Origin: Acidobacteriota bacterium | GTDB taxonomy: Bacteria > Acidobacteriota > Holophagae > Holophagales > Holophagaceae | Reading direction: 5' to 3' | DNA: 64,000 nucleotides | Assembly: GCA_016213735.1 (NCBI GenBank) | Contig: JACQZU010000028.1 | Coordinates: 1 to 64,000 of the forward strand | Shown here: one piece after another, positions 36,163 to 44,060 of the stretch | How the letters are laid out: each line of letters starts with the position of its first letter | Numbering within the stretch: position 1 is the stretch's first letter | The notes under the pieces: generated by a model | Database searches by the model: none | Seen by the model: only the letters and a program-made list of their open reading frames with translations | Told to the model about the DNA's origin: nothing | Made by a program: the position numbers and the translations under genes

Positions 36163-37296
36163 TCAATCCATCTCGATCAGTCCCTGGACCGTGAGGCGGA
36201 AGCGGAATTCCCGGAGGCGCTCCGCCTGGTGGAGGCTCTCGGGAATGCCCGAGTTGGGAATCCTGCGGGTGAGCTTGCCGGTGCCCGGGTCCATGTCCCA
36301 CCAGAGGATGTCGGGATAGACCACCGCCCCCGCCTGGGCATGGCTTTCCAGTTGTTCCTTGCGCCGGGGGTTCTGGAGGGCGGACTTGAGCGTTTCCCGG
36401 TCGCGGTCGGGATCCCCGCTACGCGAGACCGGGATCCGGTCCTGCCCGGCCGCTCTCTCCCCCGCCCGGGCTTTCAACATCGCCTCCTCCGTGCGGCTGG
36501 CCAGGATGAATCCCCCGTCCCCGGAGGGCTGACAGCCCAGCAGGGGCCATTCGAGCTCGAATGCCTTTCGCGTCCAGGCATCGGGATCCGGATGGCCCGG
36601 GAAAACCTTCACGAACCGGGTCGTGAGTTTTTCCACGTCCACGAGGAGGATCCGGGCCACCGCACCGTTCGCGAAGGCCAGGTGGTCCCGCCCCCGCACC
36701 CATTGGCTGGCGAAGCCCCCCAGGTAGAGGGACTTCAGGAAGTCCTTGTCGGGGGCCGCGGGATCCAGTCCCTCGAAGAACTTATCCCCCAGGTCAACTT
36801 CGACGAGGTCCTTGAATTCCAGGCGGCCTTCACGGTCCGGCCGGGCCACGGCCAGGAAGGAGAACTTCTTGTCGTGGCCGAAGAAGCGCCTCGCCACCAG
36901 CAGGAACCGGTCGCCGGGCAGAGGATGGATCCGGGCCACCCGGCCCTGGGGGAGGGATTCCGGGCACCAGGCCTCCTGGCGGCGGCCCTTCCCTTCCTCG
37001 ATGCGGTGGACCAGCAGGGCCGGTTTGCCGTCCCGGGCCTCCGCGTGGGAGGTCCAGAGGGCTCCCTGGAAGAAATCCATCCGCCGTGGCCGGTAGCTCC
37101 CGGGGGGGATGGGCCACTCCCTCGGCTTCCTCCCCGGCCCCGCTTCGATCCGCACGCGATCCGAGCCCAGGATCCGGACCAGCTTGTCCCCGTCCCAGGT
37201 CATGAATTCCTGTTCCAGCGGAAGGGTCTGGGCCTGAAGGCCCGAGGCCTCCAGGACCACCAGGCAGGCCGCAACCCAGAACGCGCGGGAAAACAT
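36163..37296 (-). CDS. Secreted hypothetical protein
   Basis: The protein has 377 residues with a signal peptide (MFSRAFWVAACLVVLEASGLQAQ). The rest is beta-rich and has short recurring motifs such as GDRFLLVARRFFG and GGFILASRTEE, which suggest a propeller-like fold. No catalytic motif or family was recognised. It begins 8 bases after the trpA stop, so it is probably the last gene read from the trp transcript, or is driven from within trpA. A role in Trp metabolism is not indicated by the sequence. Confidence 0.7.
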   Translation of the reverse strand: MFSRAFWVAACLVVLEASGLQAQTLPLEQEFMTWDGDKLVRILGSDRVRIEAGPGRKPREWPIPPGSYRPRRMDFFQGALWTSHAEARDGKPALLVHRIEEGKGRRQEAWCPESLPQGRVARIHPLPGDRFLLVARRFFGHDKKFSFLAVARPDREGRLEFKDLVEVDLGDKFFEGLDPAAPDKDFLKSLYLGGFASQWVRGRDHLAFANGAVARILLVDVEKLTTRFVKVFPGHPDPDAWTRKAFELEWPLLGCQPSGDGGFILASRTEEAMLKARAGERAAGQDRIPVSRSGDPDRDRETLKSALQNPRRKEQLESHAQAGAVVYPDILWWDMDPGTGKLTRRIPNSGIPESLHQAERLREFRFRLTVQGLIEMD

Positions 37297-37304
37297 GTCC
37301 CGGA

Positions 37305-38066
37305 TTATTGGCCTATTCGTGGCCGGAGGAAAGTCCCGAGCCCCTGCCCCTCGTGCAGGGCCTGGACCAGGGCGCTCCCGACGACGGGGGTGGCCCCCAT
37401 GGCCCGGACGGCCTCGAGGGCCCCGGGGTCCGAAAGGCCGAAGCCCACCGCGAGGGGGCGCCCGGTGATCCCCTGCAGGGCCGCCACCCGCCGGGCCACC
37501 GGGGCCAGGGGCGTCTCCCCCCCGGTGCCCGTCACCCCCAGGCGGGCCACCACGTAGGCGAAGCGCCGGGCGAAGCAGGCCCCCGGCCCAGGGTCCGGGC
37601 GGGCCTCCAGGAGCCTCCGGACCCGGGATCCGGTGGTGGTGGGGGCCAGGAGGGGCACCAGGGGGTAGCCCCCCTCCCGAAGCGCCGCCTCGAAATCCGG
37701 TTCCTCCGAGTCCGGAAGGTCCACCACCAGGAGGGCCTTCACGGGACTTTCCCGGAGGTGCTGGAGGAGCCCCTCGGCTCCCATCCGAAGCAGGGGATTG
37801 AAATAGGAAAACAACACAACATCAGGAATATTTTTAATTGTATTTATTTTATCAAATATCTTTACCAGGGTGGTTCCCCGCCCGATCGCTCGGTGCGCCG
37901 CAGCCTGGAGCACCGGCCCGTCCGCGATGGGGTCGCTGTGGGGCACCCCCAGTTCCACGGTCCCGATCCCCAGGGACGCAACCTCGGCCAGATGATCCGG
38001 AAGGGCCTCCAGGGAGGGGTCCCCGGACATCAGGAAGGGGAGGATTGGAACAATGGTTGTATTCAT
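37305..38066 (-). CDS. trpA: Tryptophan synthase alpha subunit
   Basis: The protein has 253 residues. TrpA motifs: PFLMSGDPS, TVELGVPHSDPIADGPV (catalytic Asp; the usual catalytic Glu corresponds to the Glu of VELGVP), SYFNPLLRMG, LLVVDLPDSEEPDFE, and VGFGLSDPGALEA near the C-terminus. It cleaves indole-3-glycerol phosphate to indole for TrpB. Two AT-rich patches stand out in this GC-rich operon: the trpB/trpA junction with the first codons (38043-38115), and codons for FDKINTIKNIPDVVLF (about 37797-37872), which use ATA, AAT and TTT codons. Confidence 0.92.
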   Translation of the reverse strand: MNTTIVPILPFLMSGDPSLEALPDHLAEVASLGIGTVELGVPHSDPIADGPVLQAAAHRAIGRGTTLVKIFDKINTIKNIPDVVLFSYFNPLLRMGAEGLLQHLRESPVKALLVVDLPDSEEPDFEAALREGGYPLVPLLAPTTTGSRVRRLLEARPDPGPGACFARRFAYVVARLGVTGTGGETPLAPVARRVAALQGITGRPLAVGFGLSDPGALEAVRAMGATPVVGSALVQALHEGQGLGTFLRPRIGQ

Positions 38067-38099
38067 AATGGCTCTATTTTCTATATTAAAATGATATTT

Positions 38100-39284
38100 T
38101 TAAAATGATTGATCCAGGCGCGACTGAAAGGTGGCCAAGTCCTTGTCCCCCCGTCCGCTCAGGCCCAGGAGGACGCTGCCCACCCCTTCTCGGGCCAGGC
38201 CCCGCAGGCCCGCCAGGGCGTGGCTGCTCTCCAGGGCGGGAAGGATCCCCTCGGCGCGGCAGAGTTCCAGGGCCCCTTCCAGGGCCTCCTGGTCCGAGGC
38301 CCGGCGCACCTCCACCCGGCCCTCCAGCGCCAGGGCGGCCAGTTCCGGCCCCAGGGCCGGGTAGTCCAGGCCGGCGCTGATGCTGGCGGTTTCGGCGGTC
38401 CAGCCCTGGGCGTCCTGGAGCACCAGGGTCTTGCAACCGTGGAGCACCCCCACCTCCCCCCCGAAGAGGCGAGCGGCGTGCTCCCCCAGGGCCTCGCCAT
38501 GGCCCCCGGCCTCCACGGCCAGGAGGCGGCAGGGATCCTCCAGGAAGGGCAGGAGCAGGCCCAGCCCGTTGCTGCCCCCCCCCGCGCAAGCGATCACAAG
38601 ATCGGGCAGGACGCCGGACTGTTCCAGCACCTGGGCGCGGGCCTCCTCCCCGATCACCCTCTGGAAACCACGGACGATCGTGGGAAAGGGGTGGGGCCCC
38701 AGGGCCGAGCCCAGGATGTAGTGGGCGCTGTCGCAGCGGGCCGCCCAGGCGCGCAGGGCCTCGTTCACGGCCTCCTTCAGGGTCCCCTGGCCGCTTTCGA
38801 CCGGTACAACTTCTGCACCGAAGAATCTCATCCGGGACACGTTGGGCGCCTGTCGGGCCATGTCCGTGATCCCCATGTACACGGTGCAGCGGAGGCCCAG
38901 GCGGGCGCAGGCGCTGGCGGTGGCGACGCCGTGCTGGCCGGCGCCCGTCTCGGCGATGACCTCCCCCTTCCCCATGCGCCGGGCCAGGAGGGCCTGGCCC
39001 AGGGCGTTGTTGATCTTGTGGGCCCCGGTGTGGGCCAAGTCCTCTCGTTTGAGCCACAAGGAATCGAGGCCCAGGGCCTGGGCCAGGCGGGGGGCCGGCG
39101 TGAGGGGGGTGGGGCGGCCCACGAAATCCTTCAGCTCCCTCCGCAGTTCCGCCTGGAAGACCGCGTCCCCGAGGGCGGAGAGGTAGGCGGCCTCCAGGTC
39201 CAGGAGGGGCTGCAGGAGGGTCTCCGGGGCGTAGCAGCCGCCCAGACCCGGGGTCCCGAAGCGGGTGGGGAGTTCAAAGGGCAT
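38100..39284 (-). CDS. trpB: Tryptophan synthase beta subunit
   Basis: The protein has 394 residues from MPFELPTRFGTPGLGG; the start lies inside the end of trpF (11-base overlap). The PLP lysine is in LAHTGAHKINNALGQ, and the phosphate-binding motif is in CAGGGSNGLGLLLPF. Other TrpB motifs are AETGAGQHGVATA and SISAGLDYPALGP. It condenses indole with serine to make Trp. It is of normal TrpB1 length. The last codons (DQSF, TAA) already fall in the AT-rich patch before trpA. Confidence 0.95.
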   Translation of the reverse strand: MPFELPTRFGTPGLGGCYAPETLLQPLLDLEAAYLSALGDAVFQAELRRELKDFVGRPTPLTPAPRLAQALGLDSLWLKREDLAHTGAHKINNALGQALLARRMGKGEVIAETGAGQHGVATASACARLGLRCTVYMGITDMARQAPNVSRMRFFGAEVVPVESGQGTLKEAVNEALRAWAARCDSAHYILGSALGPHPFPTIVRGFQRVIGEEARAQVLEQSGVLPDLVIACAGGGSNGLGLLLPFLEDPCRLLAVEAGGHGEALGEHAARLFGGEVGVLHGCKTLVLQDAQGWTAETASISAGLDYPALGPELAALALEGRVEVRRASDQEALEGALELCRAEGILPALESSHALAGLRGLAREGVGSVLLGLSGRGDKDLATFQSRLDQSF

Positions 39285-39906
39285 GGGGGGCTTCCTTCTC
39301 CATGGAACGGATGGTTTCGATGAAACGGAGGACGAGATCCGGGTTTTTGAGGCCAGGCCGGCTTTCCAGGCGGCTGGCGGCGTCGAATCCATGCAGGCGG
39401 GGCCGAAGCAGGGGGGCGAGGGCGCCGAGGCGCTCCCGCAGGTTGTCGGGGTGCAGCCCGCCGGCCAGGAGAAAGGGGCCAGGCGGAGGGTGTTGGAGGG
39501 GGTTCGTCCGCCCGGAGCCTCCTGGCAGGCCCGTGAGGGCCGGGCCTGGCTCCCAGAGGTGGCAATCCGGAGCCCCATCCTCCTGGCCCGGGGTGTCCGC
39601 CCAGGGCAGCAGCACCCAGAAACCCCGTTCCCGGAGGTACCGGGTGACCCGGCCCCGGGCCTCCGGGCCGGCGTGGGGCTGGATCCGTCGGAAGCCCGAC
39701 GCGTCCGCCGCCCGGGCCAGGCCCTCCGGATTGTCGGAGACCATCACCAGGACCGAGCGATCCGCCCAGGAGCCCGCGGCCTCCCTGGGGGCCGGGCAGT
39801 GGCGGGGACTGGGGGGATGGGACACGAAGCCCAGAAGGTCCGCCCCGGCCTCCGCGGCGAACTCGGCGTCGGCGCGGTTGGTGAGCCCGCAGACCTTGGC
39901 CAGCAT
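39274..39906 (-). CDS. trpF: Phosphoribosylanthranilate isomerase
   Basis: The protein has 210 residues. Motifs: MLAKVCGLTNRADAEFAAEA (catalytic Cys in KVCGLT), GADLLGFV, RIQPHAGPEARG (the family usually has VQLHG, here IQPHAG), LLAGGLHPDNL and FDAASRLESRPGLKNPD (catalytic Asp). It opens the ribose ring of PRA to CdRP. It overlaps trpC by one base and trpB by 11 bases. The LH-to-PH change is unusual but the core is intact. Confidence 0.92.
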   Translation of the reverse strand: MLAKVCGLTNRADAEFAAEAGADLLGFVSHPPSPRHCPAPREAAGSWADRSVLVMVSDNPEGLARAADASGFRRIQPHAGPEARGRVTRYLRERGFWVLLPWADTPGQEDGAPDCHLWEPGPALTGLPGGSGRTNPLQHPPPGPFLLAGGLHPDNLRERLGALAPLLRPRLHGFDAASRLESRPGLKNPDLVLRFIETIRSMEKEAPHAL

Positions 39907-40730
39907 CAGGTGCGGACCGGGCGGCCGGCGCGGATCCGGCCCAGGAAGCCCGCGGGGTCGGCACTGCGCATGAGGGCCTCGCCGATGAGCACGGCGTCGA
40001 AGCCGGCCTCGAAGGAGGCCAGGGCGTCCTCGGGGGTGGCCAGGCCCGATTCCCGGATGAGGACCGCCTCCGGGAAGGCCTCCCGGAGGGCCTCCGCCCC
40101 GGGGCTGCCCAGGGTGAAGGTGGCCAGGTCCCGGGCATTGATCCCCACCAGGCGGGCCCCCGCAGCCTGGGCCAGGGGCAGTTCCGTCAGGTCGTGCAGT
40201 TCCACCAGGGCCTCCAGGCCCAGCGCCGCAGCCTCCCGGGCGAAGGGGGCGGTGTGCTCCCGGAGCACCCGGGCGATGAGGAGCACCGCGCTGGCGCCGC
40301 AGGCCTTCGCCTCGAGGAGCTGGGCCTCGCTGATGACGAAACCCTTGTACAGGCAGGGAATCCCCAGGGAGGCGGCTGCCCGGAGGTCGGCGGTGGAGCC
40401 GAGGAAAAAGCTTGGCTCCACCAGGATCGAGAAGGCGCTGGCCCCGCCCTGACGGTAGTGCTCCAGCTGCCGCAGGAGGGGCGTTCCCTGGGCGAAGGGT
40501 CCCAGCGATGGGGATCCCTGCTTGAACTCGGCGATGACCGCGCCCCCCAGGGAAGCCTCCCGCCGGAGGGCCTCTTCGAAACCCGGAGCGGGCGGAGGCG
40601 GGGGCTCAACCACAGGCGGAACCCAGTGGAGCAGACGCTCCCTTTCACTCCGGAGCACGCGCTGGAGGTGGGAACTCTCCGGAAGCCCTGTGGACTCCAC
40701 GATTTGGAGCGGATCCGGGAAGGAGCTCAT
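39906..40730 (-). CDS. trpC: Indole-3-glycerol-phosphate synthase
   Basis: The protein has 274 residues with TrpC motifs: VIAEFKQGSPSLGPF (catalytic Lys; the usual sequence is EVKKASPSKG), FSILVEPSFFLGS, PCLYKGFVISEAQLLEA, LLIARVL, VELHDLTEL, GINARDLATF and LIRESGLATPEDA. It closes the pyrrole ring to indole-3-glycerol phosphate. Its ATG overlaps the trpD stop (ATGA). Confidence 0.93.
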   Translation of the reverse strand: MSSFPDPLQIVESTGLPESSHLQRVLRSERERLLHWVPPVVEPPPPPAPGFEEALRREASLGGAVIAEFKQGSPSLGPFAQGTPLLRQLEHYRQGGASAFSILVEPSFFLGSTADLRAAASLGIPCLYKGFVISEAQLLEAKACGASAVLLIARVLREHTAPFAREAAALGLEALVELHDLTELPLAQAAGARLVGINARDLATFTLGSPGAEALREAFPEAVLIRESGLATPEDALASFEAGFDAVLIGEALMRSADPAGFLGRIRAGRPVRT

Positions 40731-41764
40731 GCCTGCCCCCGGGGCGGCAGGGGCAGGCGAAATCCCTTCTGGAGGGCCGCGCGGGCCTCCAGAAGGGGGT
40801 CCCGGAGATCCTCCAGGGGGAGAGCGCGGTGGAGGAGGAGTCCCAATCCCACCTGCAGGGCCACCGCATCGGAAAGGGCGCTCCGGAATTCAGGATGCCG
40901 GTCTCCGCCGTGGAATCCCTGCGCCAGACGCAGGGCCTGGGCACGGTCCTCCACCACCAGGGCGTCCTTGGCCGGCCGGGGAATGCCCAGGTCCCTGGGC
41001 ACCAGGACCCGGGTGGGGAGCACCTGGGTCTCCAGAACTTCGGCCACCAGGGTGGGCCCCTCGATCGAGGCCTCGTCCATCCCGAAGCCTTCGGCGTCCT
41101 TGCCGTGCACGACGAAGGCCCGGCGCACACCCCGGGCGGCCAGGGCCCCGGCCATGGGGAGCAGCAGGTCTTCCCGGGCCACGCCCAGGAGCATGAAGGG
41201 AGGCCTGCCGGGATTCAGCAGGGGGCCCAGGAGGTTGAAGATCGTCGGGACGCCCAGGCGCCGGCGGATCTCCCGGAGACGTCCCAGGAGCGGATGGTAG
41301 GCCGGCGCGAACAGGAAGGCGAAGGCGTCCCTGCGGAGGTCCTGGAGGAGGAGTTCGGCGGACCGGTTGAGGTCGTAACCCAGGGCCTCCAGCAGGTCCG
41401 CCGCCCCGCATACCCCCGTGGCGGCACGGTTGCCGTGCTTGAGGATCGGAACGCCGAAGCCCGGGAGGGCCAGGGCCGCAAGGGTGCTGAGGTTCGCGGT
41501 GGCCCGGCCGCCCCGGCTGTCCCCGCCGGTGCCCACCACGTCCAGAACCGGAAGCCCCGTGTCCGGAAAGGGCACGGCCACGGCCGACAGCGCCTCGGCG
41601 AAGGCCGCGAGCTCGTGGGCTTCGGGGCTTCGCTGGGCCAGCAGGGCCAGGCAGGCCCCCACCAGGAGGGCATCCGTGTCCTGGTCGATGAAGATCTCCA
41701 TCAGTTCCCGGGCGGTGGCGGCCGGAAGCGGACGAATGGGGTTGTGGGTGGTCAGGAGGGTCAT
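40727..41764 (-). CDS. trpD: Anthranilate phosphoribosyltransferase
   Basis: The protein has 345 residues from MTLLTTHNPIRPLP, whose ATG overlaps the trpG stop. Motifs: VLDVVGTGGDSRGGRATANL (PRPP-binding loop), VPILKHGNRAATGVCGAADLLEALG, FAPAYHPLLGRLREIRRRLG and TIFNLLGPLLNPGRP. It transfers phosphoribose to anthranilate. The longer in-frame extension to 42376 reads through trpG in another frame and is rejected. Confidence 0.94.
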   Translation of the reverse strand: MTLLTTHNPIRPLPAATARELMEIFIDQDTDALLVGACLALLAQRSPEAHELAAFAEALSAVAVPFPDTGLPVLDVVGTGGDSRGGRATANLSTLAALALPGFGVPILKHGNRAATGVCGAADLLEALGYDLNRSAELLLQDLRRDAFAFLFAPAYHPLLGRLREIRRRLGVPTIFNLLGPLLNPGRPPFMLLGVAREDLLLPMAGALAARGVRRAFVVHGKDAEGFGMDEASIEGPTLVAEVLETQVLPTRVLVPRDLGIPRPAKDALVVEDRAQALRLAQGFHGGDRHPEFRSALSDAVALQVGLGLLLHRALPLEDLRDPLLEARAALQKGFRLPLPPRGQA

Positions 41765-42369
41765 GGTCGGGCTCCGGTTGCCGGGTCGGGCATGCGGTTT
41801 TGAATTCGGGCCAGTCTCAGGAAATGGGCCACCATCGCCGGCCCATCGGGGGTGAGGATGCTCTCGGGATGGAACTGGACGCCCCAACGGGGCAGGCTTC
41901 GGTGGGCGATGGCCATGATCTCCCCCAGGGGGCTGCGCCCCGCCACGCGCCAGCAGGCGGGAAGGCTCTCCGGCTCCGCGATGAGGCTGTGGTAGCGCCC
42001 CACGGGCAGGCCCGGAGGCAGCCCCTCGAAGAGGCCTTTCCCGTCGTGCTCCAGGGGAGTGGCCTCGCCGTGCAGGGGTTCCCGGGCGTGGACGACCCGG
42101 CCCCCCGTGGCCGCCACCATGGCCTGTTGGCCCAGGCAGACCCCCAGCATGGGGACGCCCCAGTCCGAGCCCGCCAGGGCCATGTGGGCCCCGCATTCGG
42201 TGGGATGCCCGGGCCCGGGGCTGAGCACCACGGCCTCCGGAGCCAGGGCCCGGGCCCGGTCCAGGTCCAGGGCATCGAAGCGTTCCACCCGCACCTGGGC
42301 CCCCAGGGTCTCGAAAGCCTGCACCAGGTTGTAGGTGAAGCTGTCCAGCGCGTCCACCAGAAGGATCAA
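41761..42369 (-). CDS. trpG: Anthranilate synthase glutaminase component
   Basis: The protein has 202 residues with a TTG start, supported by GGGAGGT five bases upstream; no ATG fits the conserved N-terminus ILLVDALDSFTYNLVQAFE. Class I glutaminase motifs: VLSPGPGHPTECG, MLGVCLGQQAMVAA (catalytic Cys) and GVQFHPESILTPDG (His, Glu). It supplies ammonia to TrpE. It may also serve PabB, as in many bacteria with one such subunit. Confidence 0.93.
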   Translation of the reverse strand: MILLVDALDSFTYNLVQAFETLGAQVRVERFDALDLDRARALAPEAVVLSPGPGHPTECGAHMALAGSDWGVPMLGVCLGQQAMVAATGGRVVHAREPLHGEATPLEHDGKGLFEGLPPGLPVGRYHSLIAEPESLPACWRVAGRSPLGEIMAIAHRSLPRWGVQFHPESILTPDGPAMVAHFLRLARIQNRMPDPATGARP

Positions 42370-42406
42370 AGGGCACCTCCCGCGACCAGGTCGGACCAGG
42401 TCGGAT

Positions 42407-43798
42407 TCATCCGCACACCTCCCCCAGGTCCACCCCCAGGGCCTCCGCCACGGCCCCCATCTTGTGCAAAGTCTCCCGGTATTCCTTCTCCGGGACCGAG
42501 GCCCGCACGATCCCCGCCCCAGCCTGGAGGAAAGCAGACCCCGCCGAGTAGATGGCCGTGCGCAGGATGAGGGCGGTGTCCAGAATGCCATCGGCACCGT
42601 AGCGCAGGAGCGCGCCCCCGTAGGGGCCCCGGGCCTCTCCCTCCATTTCCGCGATCCGCTGGGCGGCCCGGATCTTGGGGGCGCCGCTCACCGTGCCGGC
42701 CGGAAAGGCCGAGGCGAGGACGTCCAGGGCGTCCAGGCCCGGCTTCAGCCGCGCCTTCACCGTGGTGGTGAGGTGGAGCACGTGGCTGGTGCGCTGGAGG
42801 GCCAGGGGTTTTTCCACCCTCACCCCGCCGGGCACCGCGATGCGCCCCAGGTCATTCCGGGCCAGGTCCACCAGCATCTGGTGCTCGGCGAGTTCCTTGG
42901 GGTCCCGCTTGAGGGCTTCGAAGCGGGCGAGGTCCTCCTCCTCGTCGTGGCCCCGGGGGACCGTCCCCGCGATGGGAAGGGTCTCCGCCTCGTCCCCGTT
43001 CACCCGCACGAGCATCTCGGGGGAGGCTCCCACCAGGGCCAGCCCCTCCCATTCCAGGAGGTAGGCGTAGGGACTGGGGTTGAGGCGCCTGAGACGACGG
43101 TAGGCCTCCAGAGGGGCCGGGGCACCTTGGACTTGGATCCGCTGGCTCGGCACCAGCTGGTACACGTCCCCTTCCAGAATGAAGGCCTGGATCCTTTTCA
43201 CCGTGGCCTCGAAGGCCTCCCGGGATTGGAGGGCCCTGGGTTCCGGGACTGCACCGTTTCCGTCCCTGGGGGTAGGGCAGCGCCCCAGGCCTCCGGCCCA
43301 GGATGCAAGCCGTTCATACCCCTCCCGGGAACCGTCTTCACCCACGAGAAGCTGCAGTTCCGCCACCTGGTGCAGGTGGTCCAGGACCAGGGCCCCCCCG
43401 AAGGTCTTGGCCCACACACAGGGAAGCCCCAGGGCGTTGCCCGCGGGCAGGGGCAGGCTGGGCTCCAGGCCTGCCAAGGCCTCGAAGCCCACATACCCCG
43501 CAAGCCCGACTCCCACAGGCATGGCTTCCCGCCCGAGGGGGAGTTCGCTCGCGGGGTCCAGGGATTCTCCCGAGAAGCGGGGGCCCGCCAAGCGGCGCAG
43601 CTGGCCCGGCCAGCCCTCCGCCCGCCCCTCGAGGCGAAGTTCCTCCCGGGGATCCAGCAGGACGAAGCTGTAACGGCCCACCCGCTCCCCCAGGTCGCAG
43701 GATTCCAGGAGGAGGCTGGCGCCCTCCCCCCGCAGGCTCAGGTAGGCCGAAAGGGGGGTGATCAGGTCGGCCGGGATCCGTCGTCGGAGTAGCTTCAT
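42407..43798 (-). CDS. trpE: Anthranilate synthase component I
   Basis: The protein has 463 residues from MKLLRRRIPADLITPL, just downstream of the attenuator. The N-terminal Trp-binding region contains LLLESCDLGERVGRYSFVLLDP (the LLES feedback motif). The chorismate domain has GDVYQLVPSQR, GASPEMLVRV, PIAGTVPRGHDEEED, DLARNDLGRIAVPG, FPAGTVSGAPKIRA and QAGAGIVRASVPEKEY. The conserved LLES suggests feedback inhibition by Trp. It is the first structural gene of the operon. Confidence 0.95.
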   Translation of the reverse strand: MKLLRRRIPADLITPLSAYLSLRGEGASLLLESCDLGERVGRYSFVLLDPREELRLEGRAEGWPGQLRRLAGPRFSGESLDPASELPLGREAMPVGVGLAGYVGFEALAGLEPSLPLPAGNALGLPCVWAKTFGGALVLDHLHQVAELQLLVGEDGSREGYERLASWAGGLGRCPTPRDGNGAVPEPRALQSREAFEATVKRIQAFILEGDVYQLVPSQRIQVQGAPAPLEAYRRLRRLNPSPYAYLLEWEGLALVGASPEMLVRVNGDEAETLPIAGTVPRGHDEEEDLARFEALKRDPKELAEHQMLVDLARNDLGRIAVPGGVRVEKPLALQRTSHVLHLTTTVKARLKPGLDALDVLASAFPAGTVSGAPKIRAAQRIAEMEGEARGPYGGALLRYGADGILDTALILRTAIYSAGSAFLQAGAGIVRASVPEKEYRETLHKMGAVAEALGVDLGEVCG

Positions 43799-43810
43799 GG
43801 GAGACCTTGC

Positions 43811-43843
43811 GGAAATGAAAGAGCCCGGCGCGGGGCCGGGCTC
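43811..43843 (-). terminator. trp attenuator terminator
   Basis: A 9-bp GAGCCCGGC/GCCGGGCTC stem with a 5-base loop is followed on the minus strand by TTTCATTT, 13 bases before the trpE ATG. An upstream GCCGGCTCG (43890-43898), directly after the Trp codons, matches the distal arm except for one base. It could pair with the proximal arm as an antiterminator, although its closeness to the Trp codons means the geometry needs modelling. Confidence 0.85.
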
Positions 43844-43865
43844 GAAAGGTGGATTCGGAATCGAG

Positions 43866-43955
43866 TTAAAGGGCTTCCGATGCACCATCCGAGCCGGCGC
43901 ACCACCACCAGGCCTTGGAGGCCGCGGCGGAAGGGCTGCAGGGACGACGCACCAT
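43866..43955 (-). CDS. trpL: trp operon leader peptide
   Basis: The 29-residue peptide MVRRPCSPSAAASKAWWWCA (continuing GSDGASEAL) ends with TAA. Three consecutive Trp codons (43902-43910) are the classic sensor of charged tRNA-Trp. The ATG lies seven bases after a candidate -10 box, so the transcript probably starts at or next to this ATG: a leaderless leader peptide, as known for Sinorhizobium meliloti trpL. The attenuator follows 22 bases after the stop. Confidence 0.88.
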   Translation of the reverse strand: MVRRPCSPSAAASKAWWWCAGSDGASEAL

Positions 43956-43961
43956 TCAAGA

Positions 43962-43990
43962 ATGAGAACCGCTCGCCGGGGCCCTGTCAA
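43962..43990 (-). promoter_or_regulatory. trp operon promoter
   Basis: On the minus strand a perfect TTGACA is separated by 17 bases from TCTCAT, seven bases before the trpL ATG. The strong -35 and weak -10 are by eye. A Trp repressor operator was not recognised. Confidence 0.7.
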
Positions 43991-44060
43991 CCGTCGGCCC
44001 CACGGGGTGGGGCCTTGCGGCCCGCGCCCTGCCGCGTTCCCATGGAGTCCGGAAACCTTG

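Noticed and set aside
38860-39620. Plus-strand frames over trpB/trpF
   Set aside because: They are antisense to well-conserved trp genes and domain-free.
43758-44060. N-terminal extension of the membrane protein to 43758
   Set aside because: It would overlap the trp leader, attenuator and promoter on the other strand; the ATG at 44061 starts a sensible protein.
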